Source: Acidobacteriota bacterium (lineage in GTDB: Bacteria > Acidobacteriota > Terriglobia > Terriglobales > Acidobacteriaceae). From it: 5,377 nt of DNA. The notes under the pieces were generated by a model. That model had not been told where the DNA came from and did not search any database. It worked only from the letters and a program-made list of their open reading frames with translations. Within the stretch, counting starts at the first letter, position 1, and each line of letters starts with the position of its first letter. Positions 1 through 5,377 of the stretch are shown here, one piece after another. Made by a program: the position numbers and the translations under genes. Location of the stretch: NCBI GenBank assembly GCA_021798235.1, contig JAJZMO010000224.1, forward strand, positions 1-5,377, given 5' to 3'.

Positions 1-437
1 CGAATCTCTTTGCCAAAGACAGGTGCAAAGAGAATGCAGTCCGCACCAGCATCGCGCGCCAGTTCCACCTCGGCCAGCGTGTGGCAGCTTACGCTGACCC
101 AAAATGAAGTCGCGCCAACAATGTTGCCGTTGCGCAGCGCGCGCAAGGTTTCCGCAGCACCCGCTGCCGACAGATGAACGCCGTCAGCGCCAGCGGCCAG
201 CGCCACTGGAACCGGCGCATTCAGAATGAGCTGGGTTGCGGTCTTTGCATCGCGCAGCGCGCTCCGCATGGCCCGCGCTAATGCGATCTGCTCGGATGCA
301 GGCAAATCTTTTTCCCGTAGCTGCACCAGCTCCACGCCATTTTCCGCCCACACCCGAGCTTGGCGCACCAAGCCTTCGCGCTGCGTGGCGGCATCGGCCC
401 CGAGTAAGGTTCGATCCGTTATGGAACAGAGCAGCAT
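1..437 (-). CDS. thiE: ThiE/TenI-family thiamine-pathway protein, C-terminus cut by the window edge
   Basis: This is the N-terminal 145 codons of a TIM-barrel protein of the thiamine phosphate synthase (ThiE)/TenI family, cytosolic. ThiE joins HMP-pyrophosphate to thiazole phosphate; TenI is a thiazole tautomerase of the same fold. Visible family motifs are LCSITDR at residues 4-9, VQLREKDL at 38-45 (the QxRxK substrate-binding strand), GADGVHL at 83-89, SCHT at 117-120 and GADCILFAPVFGK at 131-143. The ATG at 437 is chosen because the ITDR strand normally lies within the first ten residues. Its ribosome site is weak, a GGTGG about 10 bases upstream. The usual Asn-Asp pair before the ADGVHL strand is Asn73-Ala74, and the GQxD segment after it reads SAAGA. 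Both Mg-binding aspartates of ThiE therefore seem absent, which leaves TenI-like or divergent activity possible. The fold is confident; the exact reaction is not. It is transcribed away from sthA. Confidence 0.82.
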   Translation of the reverse strand, partial: MLLCSITDRTLLGADAATQREGLVRQARVWAENGVELVQLREKDLPASEQIALARAMRSALRDAKTATQLILNAPVPVALAAGADGVHLSAAGAAETLRALRNGNIVGATSFWVSVSCHTLAEVELARDAGADCILFAPVFGKEI

Positions 438-504
438 CGCGCACCACCAGTGTACCGTTCTGGTTTGCGCCGCCGCGCCGATAGCAACAGTAGTGGAATG
501 GGAG

Positions 505-513
505 TGTGATAAT
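505..513 (+). promoter_or_regulatory. candidate extended -10 promoter for sthA
   Basis: TGTGATAAT fits an extended -10 element (TGn followed by a five-of-six match to TATAAT). No convincing -35 hexamer lies 16-18 bp upstream, which is tolerable for an extended -10 promoter. Transcription from here would leave a leader of roughly 100 nt before the ATG at 618. It lies in the 180-bp gap between the divergent thiE-like gene and sthA. No TPP riboswitch consensus was seen on the thiE side of this gap. Confidence 0.35.
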
Positions 514-598
514 TTCGAACTTGCCCATCTTTTTTGGAATGGCGCACGCGGAGTTCTGCGCTTTTGCCACTCCACGGCAACGGCAGCAATCTACGCTC

Positions 599-604
599 AG
601 GAGA
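599..604 (+). promoter_or_regulatory. ribosome binding site of sthA
   Basis: AGGAGA is a good Shine-Dalgarno core, but it ends 13 nt before the ATG at 618, which is longer than usual. No better start lies closer. Protein alignment also demands the start at 618, because the Rossmann strand begins at residue 4 from that Met. Confidence 0.5.
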
Positions 605-617
605 CGCAACCAACCGC

Positions 618-2012
618 ATGGAACGATACGATCTGATCGTGATTGGCTCCGGCCCTGCCGGACAGCGAGCGGCCATCTCTACCGCCAAGCATGGCAAGCG
701 CGTGGCCCTGGTGGAACAGCGCGAGGTTGTCGGCGGCACATCGATTAACACTGGCACGATTCCCAGCAAAACCTTCCGCGAAGCCGTGCTGCACCTCTCC
801 GGCTACAACTATCAATCCATCTACGGCCTCAACTACCGCGTCAAAGACAAAATCACCATGGCCGACCTGGCCTTCCGTGTGCAGCACGTCATCAAAACGG
901 AGATTGACGTTACGCAATCGCAACTGACGCGCAACAACATTGACATGCTCACCGGCGTGGCCAGCTTTGAGGATGCGCACCACATCCGCGTCAGCAGCTC
1001 CCGCGGCTCGAATACCTATGAAGCGGACAATGTCTTGCTGGCCGTCGGGGCCAAGCCCGCCGTCTCGCCCAAGGTGCCCATCAACGGGCGCACCATCATC
1101 AACAGCGATCAGATCATCACGCTGGCCAATCTGCCCAAGACGTTGATCGTTGTCGGCGGCGGCGTGATCGGAGTGGAGTACGCCTGCATGTTCGCCGTGC
1201 TGGGCGTGCGCGTGACGCTGGTGGAAAAACGGCCGCGCCTGCTGGAGTTTGCCGATCAGGAGATCGTGGAGGCGCTCAGCTACCACCTGCGCGACAACCG
1301 CGTCACCATGCGCCTGAATGAAGAAGTGCAGAGCGTGGAAGAATTGCCCGATGGCACGGTCGTCGCCAATCTGGAAAGCCAGAAGAAGCTCTCCGGCGAT
1401 GTGCTGCTCTACGCCGTCGGACGCCAAGGCAACGTGGATGAGTTGAATCTAGCTGCTGCCGGATTGGAAGCGGACAGCCGGGGACGCATCGCTGTGGATG
1501 AAAACTATCGCACCAAGGTGGAGCACATCTATGCTGCGGGCGACATCATCGGCTTCCCCAGCCTGGCTTCCGTCTCCATGGAGCAGGGCCGCATCGCCGC
1601 GGCGCGCTCCATGGGAGATATGGCTCTGGTCTCCAACCCCAGCTACTATCCGTATGGCATCTATACCATCCCGGAGATTTCCTTCATTGGCAAAACGGAG
1701 GAGCAACTGACCGAGGAGGATGCACCGTATGAAGTGGGCGTGGCCTACTACCGCGAGATTGCCCGCGGCCAGATTCGCGGCGACACCACCGGGCGACTCA
1801 AGCTCATCTTCCATCGCCAGACACACAAGATTCTCGGCGTACACATCATCGGCGAAGGTGCCAGCGAACTGGTACATATCGGCCAGGCCGTGATGGCTCT
1901 CGGCGGCACCATGGAGTACTTCATCGAAACCGTCTTCAACTACCCGACCTTAGCGGAATGTTACAAGGCCGCCGCTTTTAACGGGTTGAATCGTCTCACG
2001 AAGATTGATTGA
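618..2012 (+). CDS. sthA: Si-specific (soluble) NAD(P)+ transhydrogenase SthA
   Basis: Cytosolic FAD flavoprotein that transfers hydride between NADPH and NAD+ without proton pumping, typically draining excess NADPH. The product is 464 aa, against 466 in E. coli. Domains in order: FAD-binding Rossmann motif GSGPAG at residues 10-15 with Glu33 ending strand 2; GTIPSK at 46-51; NAD-binding motif GGGVIG at 180-185; second FAD motif AAGD at 306-309 followed by GFPSLAS; C-terminal dimerisation domain with FNYPTLAE at 440-447. The redox CxxxxC pair of glutathione reductase and lipoamide dehydrogenase is replaced by a Cys-free SINTGT segment, and the catalytic His-Glu motif (HPTxxE) is replaced by NYPTLAE. 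Both replacements are hallmarks of SthA/UdhA, and the remembered E. coli protein matches along its whole length. An in-frame TTG at 534 would add 28 unconserved residues and is rejected as the start. Monocistronic, closed by the hairpin at 2048-2092. No frameshift or truncation seen. Confidence 0.96.
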   Translation: MERYDLIVIGSGPAGQRAAISTAKHGKRVALVEQREVVGGTSINTGTIPSKTFREAVLHLSGYNYQSIYGLNYRVKDKITMADLAFRVQHVIKTEIDVTQSQLTRNNIDMLTGVASFEDAHHIRVSSSRGSNTYEADNVLLAVGAKPAVSPKVPINGRTIINSDQIITLANLPKTLIVVGGGVIGVEYACMFAVLGVRVTLVEKRPRLLEFADQEIVEALSYHLRDNRVTMRLNEEVQSVEELPDGTVVANLESQKKLSGDVLLYAVGRQGNVDELNLAAAGLEADSRGRIAVDENYRTKVEHIYAAGDIIGFPSLASVSMEQGRIAAARSMGDMALVSNPSYYPYGIYTIPEISFIGKTEEQLTEEDAPYEVGVAYYREIARGQIRGDTTGRLKLIFHRQTHKILGVHIIGEGASELVHIGQAVMALGGTMEYFIETVFNYPTLAECYKAAAFNGLNRLTKID

Positions 2013-2047
2013 TGCGGACTCGGCGATAACCGCTGCAACACGATATA

Positions 2048-2092
2048 CAAAACAAAAGCGAGGCACGGAAAGCGTGCCTCGCTTTTGTTTTG
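2048..2092. terminator. bidirectional intrinsic terminator between sthA and the PpiC-like gene
   Basis: A perfect 20-bp inverted repeat: 2048-2067 pairs with 2073-2092 around a 5-nt GAAAG loop. The GC-rich core (GCGAGGCACG) is flanked by AAAACAAAA on the left and TTTTGTTTT on the right, so each strand reads as a stable stem followed by a T-rich tract. It starts 35 nt after the sthA stop and sits 19 nt beyond the stop of the convergent minus-strand gene, so it can serve both. Confidence 0.93.
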
Positions 2093-2111
2093 GAATCCAC
2101 AGAACTGCCGC

Positions 2112-3227
2112 CTAGTGAATGTCTTTCAACAACTGCTCAGCATAATAATTCACCACGTGGGCCTGGTTCTGCATCACTTCCAAATAAGCTTCCTTCATCA
2201 GTCGGGAGCGGCTGTCATGCAGTTGCTGGCGAATCATCTGCTGCACGCGCGGGTCATTCAGCAGGTGCTGCCCCGCGGGTTCTACCGCGATAAGCTTGTA
2301 GATCACGTATCCCATCACTTTTTTTGAGGTCTGGCTTTCATACAGCGGCAGCACAGGCGTAGTCTGCCCCGGCTTGAGCGCTGTCACGGCCTTGTAGACA
2401 TCCGGGTCGGATCGCAGCTGAGATTCTGAGGCAAAACCCATATCCCCGCCGCTGGCGGCCGTGTCTGGCTGTTCGGAGTAGTTCATGGCCAGCGTGGCAA
2501 AGTCCTCGCCGCTCTCCAGGCGGTTCTCCAGAGACTCAATTTTCTTTTTGGCCTCTGCATCATTCTTCGCCTTGCTGTTTTGCAAATTGCCCGGCTTCTG
2601 ATTGGGGATTGTGGTCACCACAATTTGCGCCAAGTGATATTGCGGCTCGATCAAATTAAAGTCAGCCTTGTGCAGGTTGTAGTAGTCGGCAATCTGCGCG
2701 TCGGTGATGTTGATCTTGGACTCAATCTCCTTGTTCATCACCTTGCTGCTGGTCAGGGAGCGGCGCAGGTCATGGCGCAGATCATCGAGCGTGAGGCCTT
2801 TGGCTTGCAGTTGCGCGTTGAACTGCGCATCGGTGTAAGGAGCCTTAAGCTCGGCTATCTTGGCATCGACTTCCGCATCGGTCGCAACCAGGTGCAACTT
2901 CTCCGCCTGTTGGCGCGTGATCTCTTCGTCGATCAGGCTGCGCAAAATCTCCAAACGCAGACGATCGGCTTCATCTTCCGTCGGTTGCTGCGGCGCGTTG
3001 TTGACGCGATTGTGATAATACTTCTCCACGTCGGCACGCAGGATGGGATGCCCGTTGACCGTGGCCCAAACATCGGGGCCGGGCGCGCGATTGCAACCCG
3101 TGCCCACCGCCATGCCTACCGCTGCGACAACTGCCAGCGTGACACACGCAATGCCGACGCGCACCCGTGCAGACATTGCAGGATTCTCTTGAAAACTCTT
3201 TTCGAAAAAACTCCGATTCGCGTTCAT
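2112..3227 (-). CDS. SurA/PpiC-like peptidyl-prolyl isomerase or chaperone, probable lipoprotein
   Basis: A 371-aa exported folding factor. Residues about 20-45 form a signal segment (Arg21, Arg23, then a hydrophobic stretch) ending at Cys45 in VGTGC. This is an imperfect lipobox (Gly at -3), so lipid anchoring is likely but not certain. Residues about 52-170 are a helical SurA-N-like region opening with VWATVNGHPILRADVEKYY and ending near KINITDAQIADYY. Residues about 195-315 are a PpiC/parvulin domain: YHLAQIVV at 197-204, GEDFATLAMNYSEQ at 240-253, SGGDMGF at 259-265, LKPGQTTPV at 284-292. In parvulins the domain normally ends G-(Y/W)-H-I-(I/V)-K; here it is GYVIYK at 306-311, so the usual His is Val308. 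A charged C-terminal helix follows. The start at 3227 has AGGA with 7-nt spacing; Met18 (3176), with a weaker AAGAG, is a credible alternative giving a more normal signal peptide. It lies downstream of the DsbA-like gene on the same strand. Confidence 0.88.
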   Translation of the reverse strand: MNANRSFFEKSFQENPAMSARVRVGIACVTLAVVAAVGMAVGTGCNRAPGPDVWATVNGHPILRADVEKYYHNRVNNAPQQPTEDEADRLRLEILRSLIDEEITRQQAEKLHLVATDAEVDAKIAELKAPYTDAQFNAQLQAKGLTLDDLRHDLRRSLTSSKVMNKEIESKINITDAQIADYYNLHKADFNLIEPQYHLAQIVVTTIPNQKPGNLQNSKAKNDAEAKKKIESLENRLESGEDFATLAMNYSEQPDTAASGGDMGFASESQLRSDPDVYKAVTALKPGQTTPVLPLYESQTSKKVMGYVIYKLIAVEPAGQHLLNDPRVQQMIRQQLHDSRSRLMKEAYLEVMQNQAHVVNYYAEQLLKDIH

Positions 3228-3234
3228 TCTTCAA

Positions 3235-3238
3235 TCCT
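3235..3238 (-). promoter_or_regulatory. ribosome binding site supporting the start at 3227
   Basis: Read on the minus strand, AGGA lies 7 nt before the ATG at 3227. The competing start at 3176 has only AAGAG (3186-3190) at 9 nt. The site favours the longer product, although the shorter one has the more typical signal peptide length. Confidence 0.45.
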
Positions 3239-3248
3239 AAGTCTTCCC

Positions 3249-3266
3249 GTTTTGTACGCACAAAAC
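3249..3266. repeat. short perfect inverted repeat upstream of the PpiC-like gene
   Basis: GTTTTGT and ACAAAAC flank a 4-nt ACGC spacer, 22-39 bp before the start codon at 3227. It could be a small operator, or simply a weak A/T-rich hairpin in the leader or readthrough transcript. A poor sigma-70-like pair overlaps it on the minus strand (TTCTGT, 17 bp, TACAAA). The rest of the 110-bp gap between the two minus-strand genes shows nothing recognisable and no T-tailed terminator. Confidence 0.35.
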
Positions 3267-3337
3267 TCGCAATACAGAACCTGTGATCGTGCCATTCCGA
3301 AGATACACCAAGTGCATGGGACACGCCGTGACGCGAC

Positions 3338-4309
3338 CTACTGGGCAGATGCGGTGGCGGGCGTGCTGCTGCCGCTCGGCGGCGGCGTTCCCCCGGCATC
3401 CACAATGGCCCGGTCAATGGCCGTCCAAAGCAGATCTTGAGGAACGAGTCCCGCCAAGCGCTCTCCATTCACAAAGAGCGTCGGCGTTCCCTGAATCCCC
3501 AAGGCCTGGGCTTCCTTAACAGATTCGCGGACGGCCGTTTCATTTTGTTTGCCGACGCACTCCTTGAGCTTGTCCATGTTTACCTTCTGCTTCTGGCCTT
3601 CCTGCAGGGTCATTTCGTCCAAACGCACCATGGTTCCGGCCAGATTCGGATGCTGGCGATCTCCTGTAATGGAGTCGGCATTGGCGTGAATTGCATCAAC
3701 GAGATTCCAATAACCAGTAGGGCTTTGCGCAGCCATGCACTCCACATCCACAGCAGCGTGCATCGCCCAAGGATGAATATCCGTCAGTGGATAGTCCTTA
3801 TAAATGATGCGCACCTGATCCTTATACCGTTGCATCGTCGCCGGGAACAGTTCTGCATGCATATGCGCGCAGTACGGACACTCCAAATCATCAAAGCTAA
3901 CGATGGTCACGATGGCCTTTTGCGGGCCACGGATCGGCCTGCCCATGAGCGTTACACCCGCCAGCGGCCCTTTGCTGAGATCAAACTTTTCAAAACGCGC
4001 TAGGGTGTTGTTGTCCGTGGAGATTAAAAAGTCCATCGTTTTGCTGTGACCGTCGGCAAGAAACGTGATGGGCAGTGCATCATAACCAGCGAATTCGCTT
4101 TTGCCACGCTTGCCAACAGAGATGGAGTAGTCTGGCGGCACATTGAAGGTAGAGCGAACCAATATCTCAATGCGATGATCCAGGGCACGCTCCTGCGCAG
4201 ACGGCGCGGTGGTGGCTGGAGCGGTAGTCTGCTTGGCAGCCTTCTGCGCAGAAGAACCAAGCGTGAGTGCAAAAAATGACAGCGGCAACAATGCGAAACG
4301 GATTTTCAA
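3338..4309 (-). CDS. secreted DsbA-like thioredoxin-fold protein with CPYC active site
   Basis: A 323-aa exported thiol-disulfide oxidoreductase of the DsbA/Thioredoxin_4 type. Residues 1-21 are a signal peptide (Lys2, Arg4, hydrophobic core, SSA before a probable cleavage site near 21/22). A T/A/P-rich linker (about 23-38) precedes an N-terminal region of about 75 residues (45-120) containing STFNVPPDYSISVGKR and FAGYDALPITF, whose function I do not recognise. The thioredoxin fold starts near 130 (KAIVTIVSFDDLECPYC), with CPYC at 144-147 and the cis-proline loop GTPT at 274-277. Cys191 and Cys251 are probably the second cysteine pair common in this family. The C-terminus is a Pro/Ser/Thr/Ala-rich tail (about 307-323). 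The start is TTG at 4309, supported by GAGGA just upstream and by giving a complete signal peptide; no ATG occurs before residue 92. It likely oxidises or isomerises envelope-protein thiols. The same-strand gene downstream encodes an envelope PPIase, which fits a folding role. Confidence 0.9.
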   Translation of the reverse strand: MKIRFALLPLSFFALTLGSSAQKAAKQTTAPATTAPSAQERALDHRIEILVRSTFNVPPDYSISVGKRGKSEFAGYDALPITFLADGHSKTMDFLISTDNNTLARFEKFDLSKGPLAGVTLMGRPIRGPQKAIVTIVSFDDLECPYCAHMHAELFPATMQRYKDQVRIIYKDYPLTDIHPWAMHAAVDVECMAAQSPTGYWNLVDAIHANADSITGDRQHPNLAGTMVRLDEMTLQEGQKQKVNMDKLKECVGKQNETAVRESVKEAQALGIQGTPTLFVNGERLAGLVPQDLLWTAIDRAIVDAGGTPPPSGSSTPATASAQ

Positions 4310-4313
4310 GGTT

Positions 4314-4318
4314 TCCTC
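4314..4318 (-). promoter_or_regulatory. ribosome binding site deciding the TTG start of the DsbA-like gene
   Basis: Read on the minus strand, GTGAGGAAACC immediately precedes TTG at 4309. The GAGGA core has a short 4-nt spacer. Together with the signal peptide that starts right at this codon, it makes the non-ATG start convincing. Confidence 0.65.
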
Positions 4319-4341
4319 ACCGGGTACGGGATGCAGCCATC

Positions 4342-4350
4342 ATTATCCCA
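4342..4350 (-). promoter_or_regulatory. candidate extended -10 promoter of the DsbA-like gene
   Basis: The minus strand reads TGGGATAAT, an extended -10 (TGn plus a five-of-six TATAAT match). It lies between the T-tract of the upstream terminator and the TTG start, giving a leader of about 25-30 nt. No good -35 box fits, since that space is the terminator hairpin. The placement is logical: the terminator isolates this gene from its upstream neighbour, so it needs its own promoter in this gap of under 50 bp. Confidence 0.42.
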
Positions 4351-4355
4351 CGTGC

Positions 4356-4385
4356 AAAAAAATAAGGGGCGAATCGTCCGCCCCT
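4356..4385 (-). terminator. intrinsic terminator of the M24-like gene
   Basis: On the minus strand, AGGGGCG and CGCCCCT form a 7-bp GC-rich stem with a 7-nt loop (arms 4379-4385 and 4365-4371), followed by TTATTTTTTT. It begins about 30 nt after the stop codon at 4415, typical of a rho-independent terminator. It has no T-tract on the plus strand, so it is one-directional. Confidence 0.87.
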
Positions 4386-4414
4386 GGTGTCGATACGGTA
4401 AGCGCAGTCTTTGC

Positions 4415-5377
4415 CTAGGCGGGCAAGACCCCGGCAGCGGTGTACGTGGCTCCGCCGATCTGGGTCTCGACCACAGGCAGACGCGGCGTTGCCGTCATCA
4501 CTTCGATCGCGCCGTTGCGCAGCACAACCGTATCCTCGGCCTTGGAGCCTTGCAGACTCGGATTCCAGGCAAAGGCCTGATGGTCATGCACAACATCCTT
4601 GCCGCCGGGCAGGGCGATCCATTCGCGCTCCCCGTAACCGGTGGCTCCGCCCTGGTGGTGGAACTGTTCCTCGCCCGGATACCCCAACTCCGCGTAAGCC
4701 TGCTGCGCCACGTGGAAGAGCGCATCCGAAGTTGCGCCCGCGCGTGTGGCGTGCAACAGGCGCGCATTCACCTGCGCCACGGCGGCAAACTTTTCCTGCA
4801 ACTCCGCAGGCATCGCTCCAAAATACACAAAGCGCGTAATGGAAACCGCCAGTCCCCAGCGGCGCGCGCACAGGTTCAACATGCCGTAATTGCGCAGCAC
4901 GCCGCAGCGCGGAACTGCGTGGCGGTAATTGCGGATGCGCTCGTCTGTGCCCATTAAGAAGACCGTGGGCAGAATGTTCTGCGCCAACAAAGGCTCCGCA
5001 ATGCTGGCCTGCATCGTCGCTTCGCTCGTGCCGGGGCGCAAAGCCAAAAGCACGTCCGTGGTCGCCTTGGCTGTGCGTGCGCAGAGCCAGCGGTAGCGCT
5101 CAATTTCGCCATCGCACAGCGCCAGCCGCAGCGGCTGCAACGACACGGCAGGCCAATCCGCAGAGGCCATGTCGCCAGCCACTTTGCCCTTGCCTACAAT
5201 CTTGCGCACAGCACCAGCAACATCGTTTGCATGCCACGGAGAGATCACCGGCTCATAGTCCAGCCCGGCAAACTCCTCCTGAGCCAAGCGCGGCGCTTCA
5301 TTATTGGTGGCCAGATAGTAGCGTTGGCCGCTGCGCGTAAACAGCAGATTGCCCGCCGCAGCTTCATACGGAATGGC
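4415..5377 (-). CDS. M24/creatinase-fold protein with degenerate metal site, N-terminus cut by the window edge
   Basis: The frame stays open to the window edge, giving 320 codons without a start; numbering here begins at the codon at 5377-5375. Residues 1 to about 75 look like the end of a creatinase N-type domain (LLFTRSGQRYYLATNNEAPR). Residues about 85-320 follow a pita-bread (M24) fold: helical region near 90-130, NYRHAVP at 150-156, LNLCARRWGLAVSITRF at 167-183, FHHQGGATGYGEREW at 239-253, FAWNPSLQGSKAEDTVVL at 269-286. In aminopeptidase P the metal ligands are two Asp, one His and two Glu. Here the aligned positions appear to be Asn168, Ser179, a GGA segment, Asn272, and only Glu281 kept. 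It is therefore probably not a classical dinuclear metallopeptidase, though databases would call it M24 family. I recall relatives with the HHQGG motif in other bacteria. The true function is unknown. Its transcript ends at the terminator at 4356-4385. Confidence 0.85.
   Translation of the reverse strand, partial: AIPYEAAAGNLLFTRSGQRYYLATNNEAPRLAQEEFAGLDYEPVISPWHANDVAGAVRKIVGKGKVAGDMASADWPAVSLQPLRLALCDGEIERYRWLCARTAKATTDVLLALRPGTSEATMQASIAEPLLAQNILPTVFLMGTDERIRNYRHAVPRCGVLRNYGMLNLCARRWGLAVSITRFVYFGAMPAELQEKFAAVAQVNARLLHATRAGATSDALFHVAQQAYAELGYPGEEQFHHQGGATGYGEREWIALPGGKDVVHDHQAFAWNPSLQGSKAEDTVVLRNGAIEVMTATPRLPVVETQIGGATYTAAGVLPA

Noticed and set aside
534..617. Extended N-terminus of SthA from TTG at 534
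   Set aside because: The 28 extra residues do not resemble family members, and the Rossmann strand normally starts within the first dozen residues, which fits the ATG at 618.
438..617. Possible TPP riboswitch between the thiE-like gene and sthA
   Set aside because: Neither the CTGAGA core nor the second conserved TPP-aptamer block was found on the minus strand in this gap.
597..1427. Long open frame of 276 codons on the minus strand inside sthA
   Set aside because: It lies wholly antisense to a well-conserved gene, its composition is that of a GC-rich shadow frame (many His, Asp, Gly, Val), and it shows no domain or ribosome site.
2580..3440. 286-codon plus-strand frame opposite the PpiC-like gene
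   Set aside because: It is antisense to a gene with clear signal segment and domains, is rich in Arg, Leu and Val without recognisable motifs, and runs through the intergenic gap.
3338..4309. Cys191 and Cys251 as a novel extra disulfide
   Set aside because: A second cysteine pair at about these positions is common in secreted DsbA-like proteins, so it is noted in the gene entry but is not unusual.
4349..4354. CACGTG palindrome upstream of the DsbA-like gene
   Set aside because: A six-base palindrome is expected by chance and overlaps the promoter candidate without other support.
4331..4957. 208-codon plus-strand frame opposite the M24-like gene
   Set aside because: Antisense shadow with no motif; it also crosses the minus-strand terminator.
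5287..5287. TTG at 5287 as the start of the M24-like protein
   Set aside because: The frame continues upstream with creatinase-N-like sequence to the window edge, so the gene is truncated rather than starting here.

Overview
The window is GC-rich, gene-dense bacterial chromosome. It holds five protein-coding genes, two of them cut by the window edges. There are no RNA genes, CRISPR arrays, insertion sequences or phage genes that I can recognise. Gene content and protein style suggest an acidobacterium of the Terriglobia type: a DsbA-like protein with a long N-terminal extension next to a SurA/PpiC-type lipoprotein, and an M24-like protein carrying an HHQGG motif. This placement rests on recollection of similar proteins, not on a marker gene, so it is moderate at best.

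Layout. Positions 1-437 (minus) hold the N-terminal two thirds of a ThiE/TenI-family thiamine-pathway protein. It is divergent from sthA (618-2012, plus), a soluble NAD(P) transhydrogenase; the 180-bp gap between them carries a candidate extended -10 promoter for sthA. sthA converges on the gene at 2112-3227 (minus), and a perfect 20-bp hairpin with T-runs on both strands (2048-2092) separates them as a bidirectional terminator. The minus-strand genes then read right to left. A partial M24/creatinase-fold protein (5377 to 4415) ends at its own intrinsic terminator (4356-4385). A secreted DsbA-like thioredoxin-fold protein follows (4309 to 3338, TTG start), with a candidate extended -10 promoter just after that terminator. 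Last is a SurA/PpiC-like peptidyl-prolyl isomerase or chaperone lipoprotein (3227 to 2112), 110 bp downstream of the DsbA-like gene.

How the genes work together. The DsbA-like and PpiC-like genes form a plausible cell-envelope protein-folding pair, combining thiol oxidation or isomerisation with chaperone or proline-isomerase activity. SthA is a cytosolic housekeeping enzyme that balances NADPH and NADH. The ThiE/TenI-like gene belongs to thiamine biosynthesis or salvage. Nothing links the M24-like protein to its neighbours.

I see no clear new multi-gene system. The most interesting points concern lost catalytic residues. The M24-fold protein appears to lack four of the five classical metal ligands. 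The ThiE-like protein lacks the usual Mg-binding aspartates. The PpiC domain lacks its usual C-terminal histidine.
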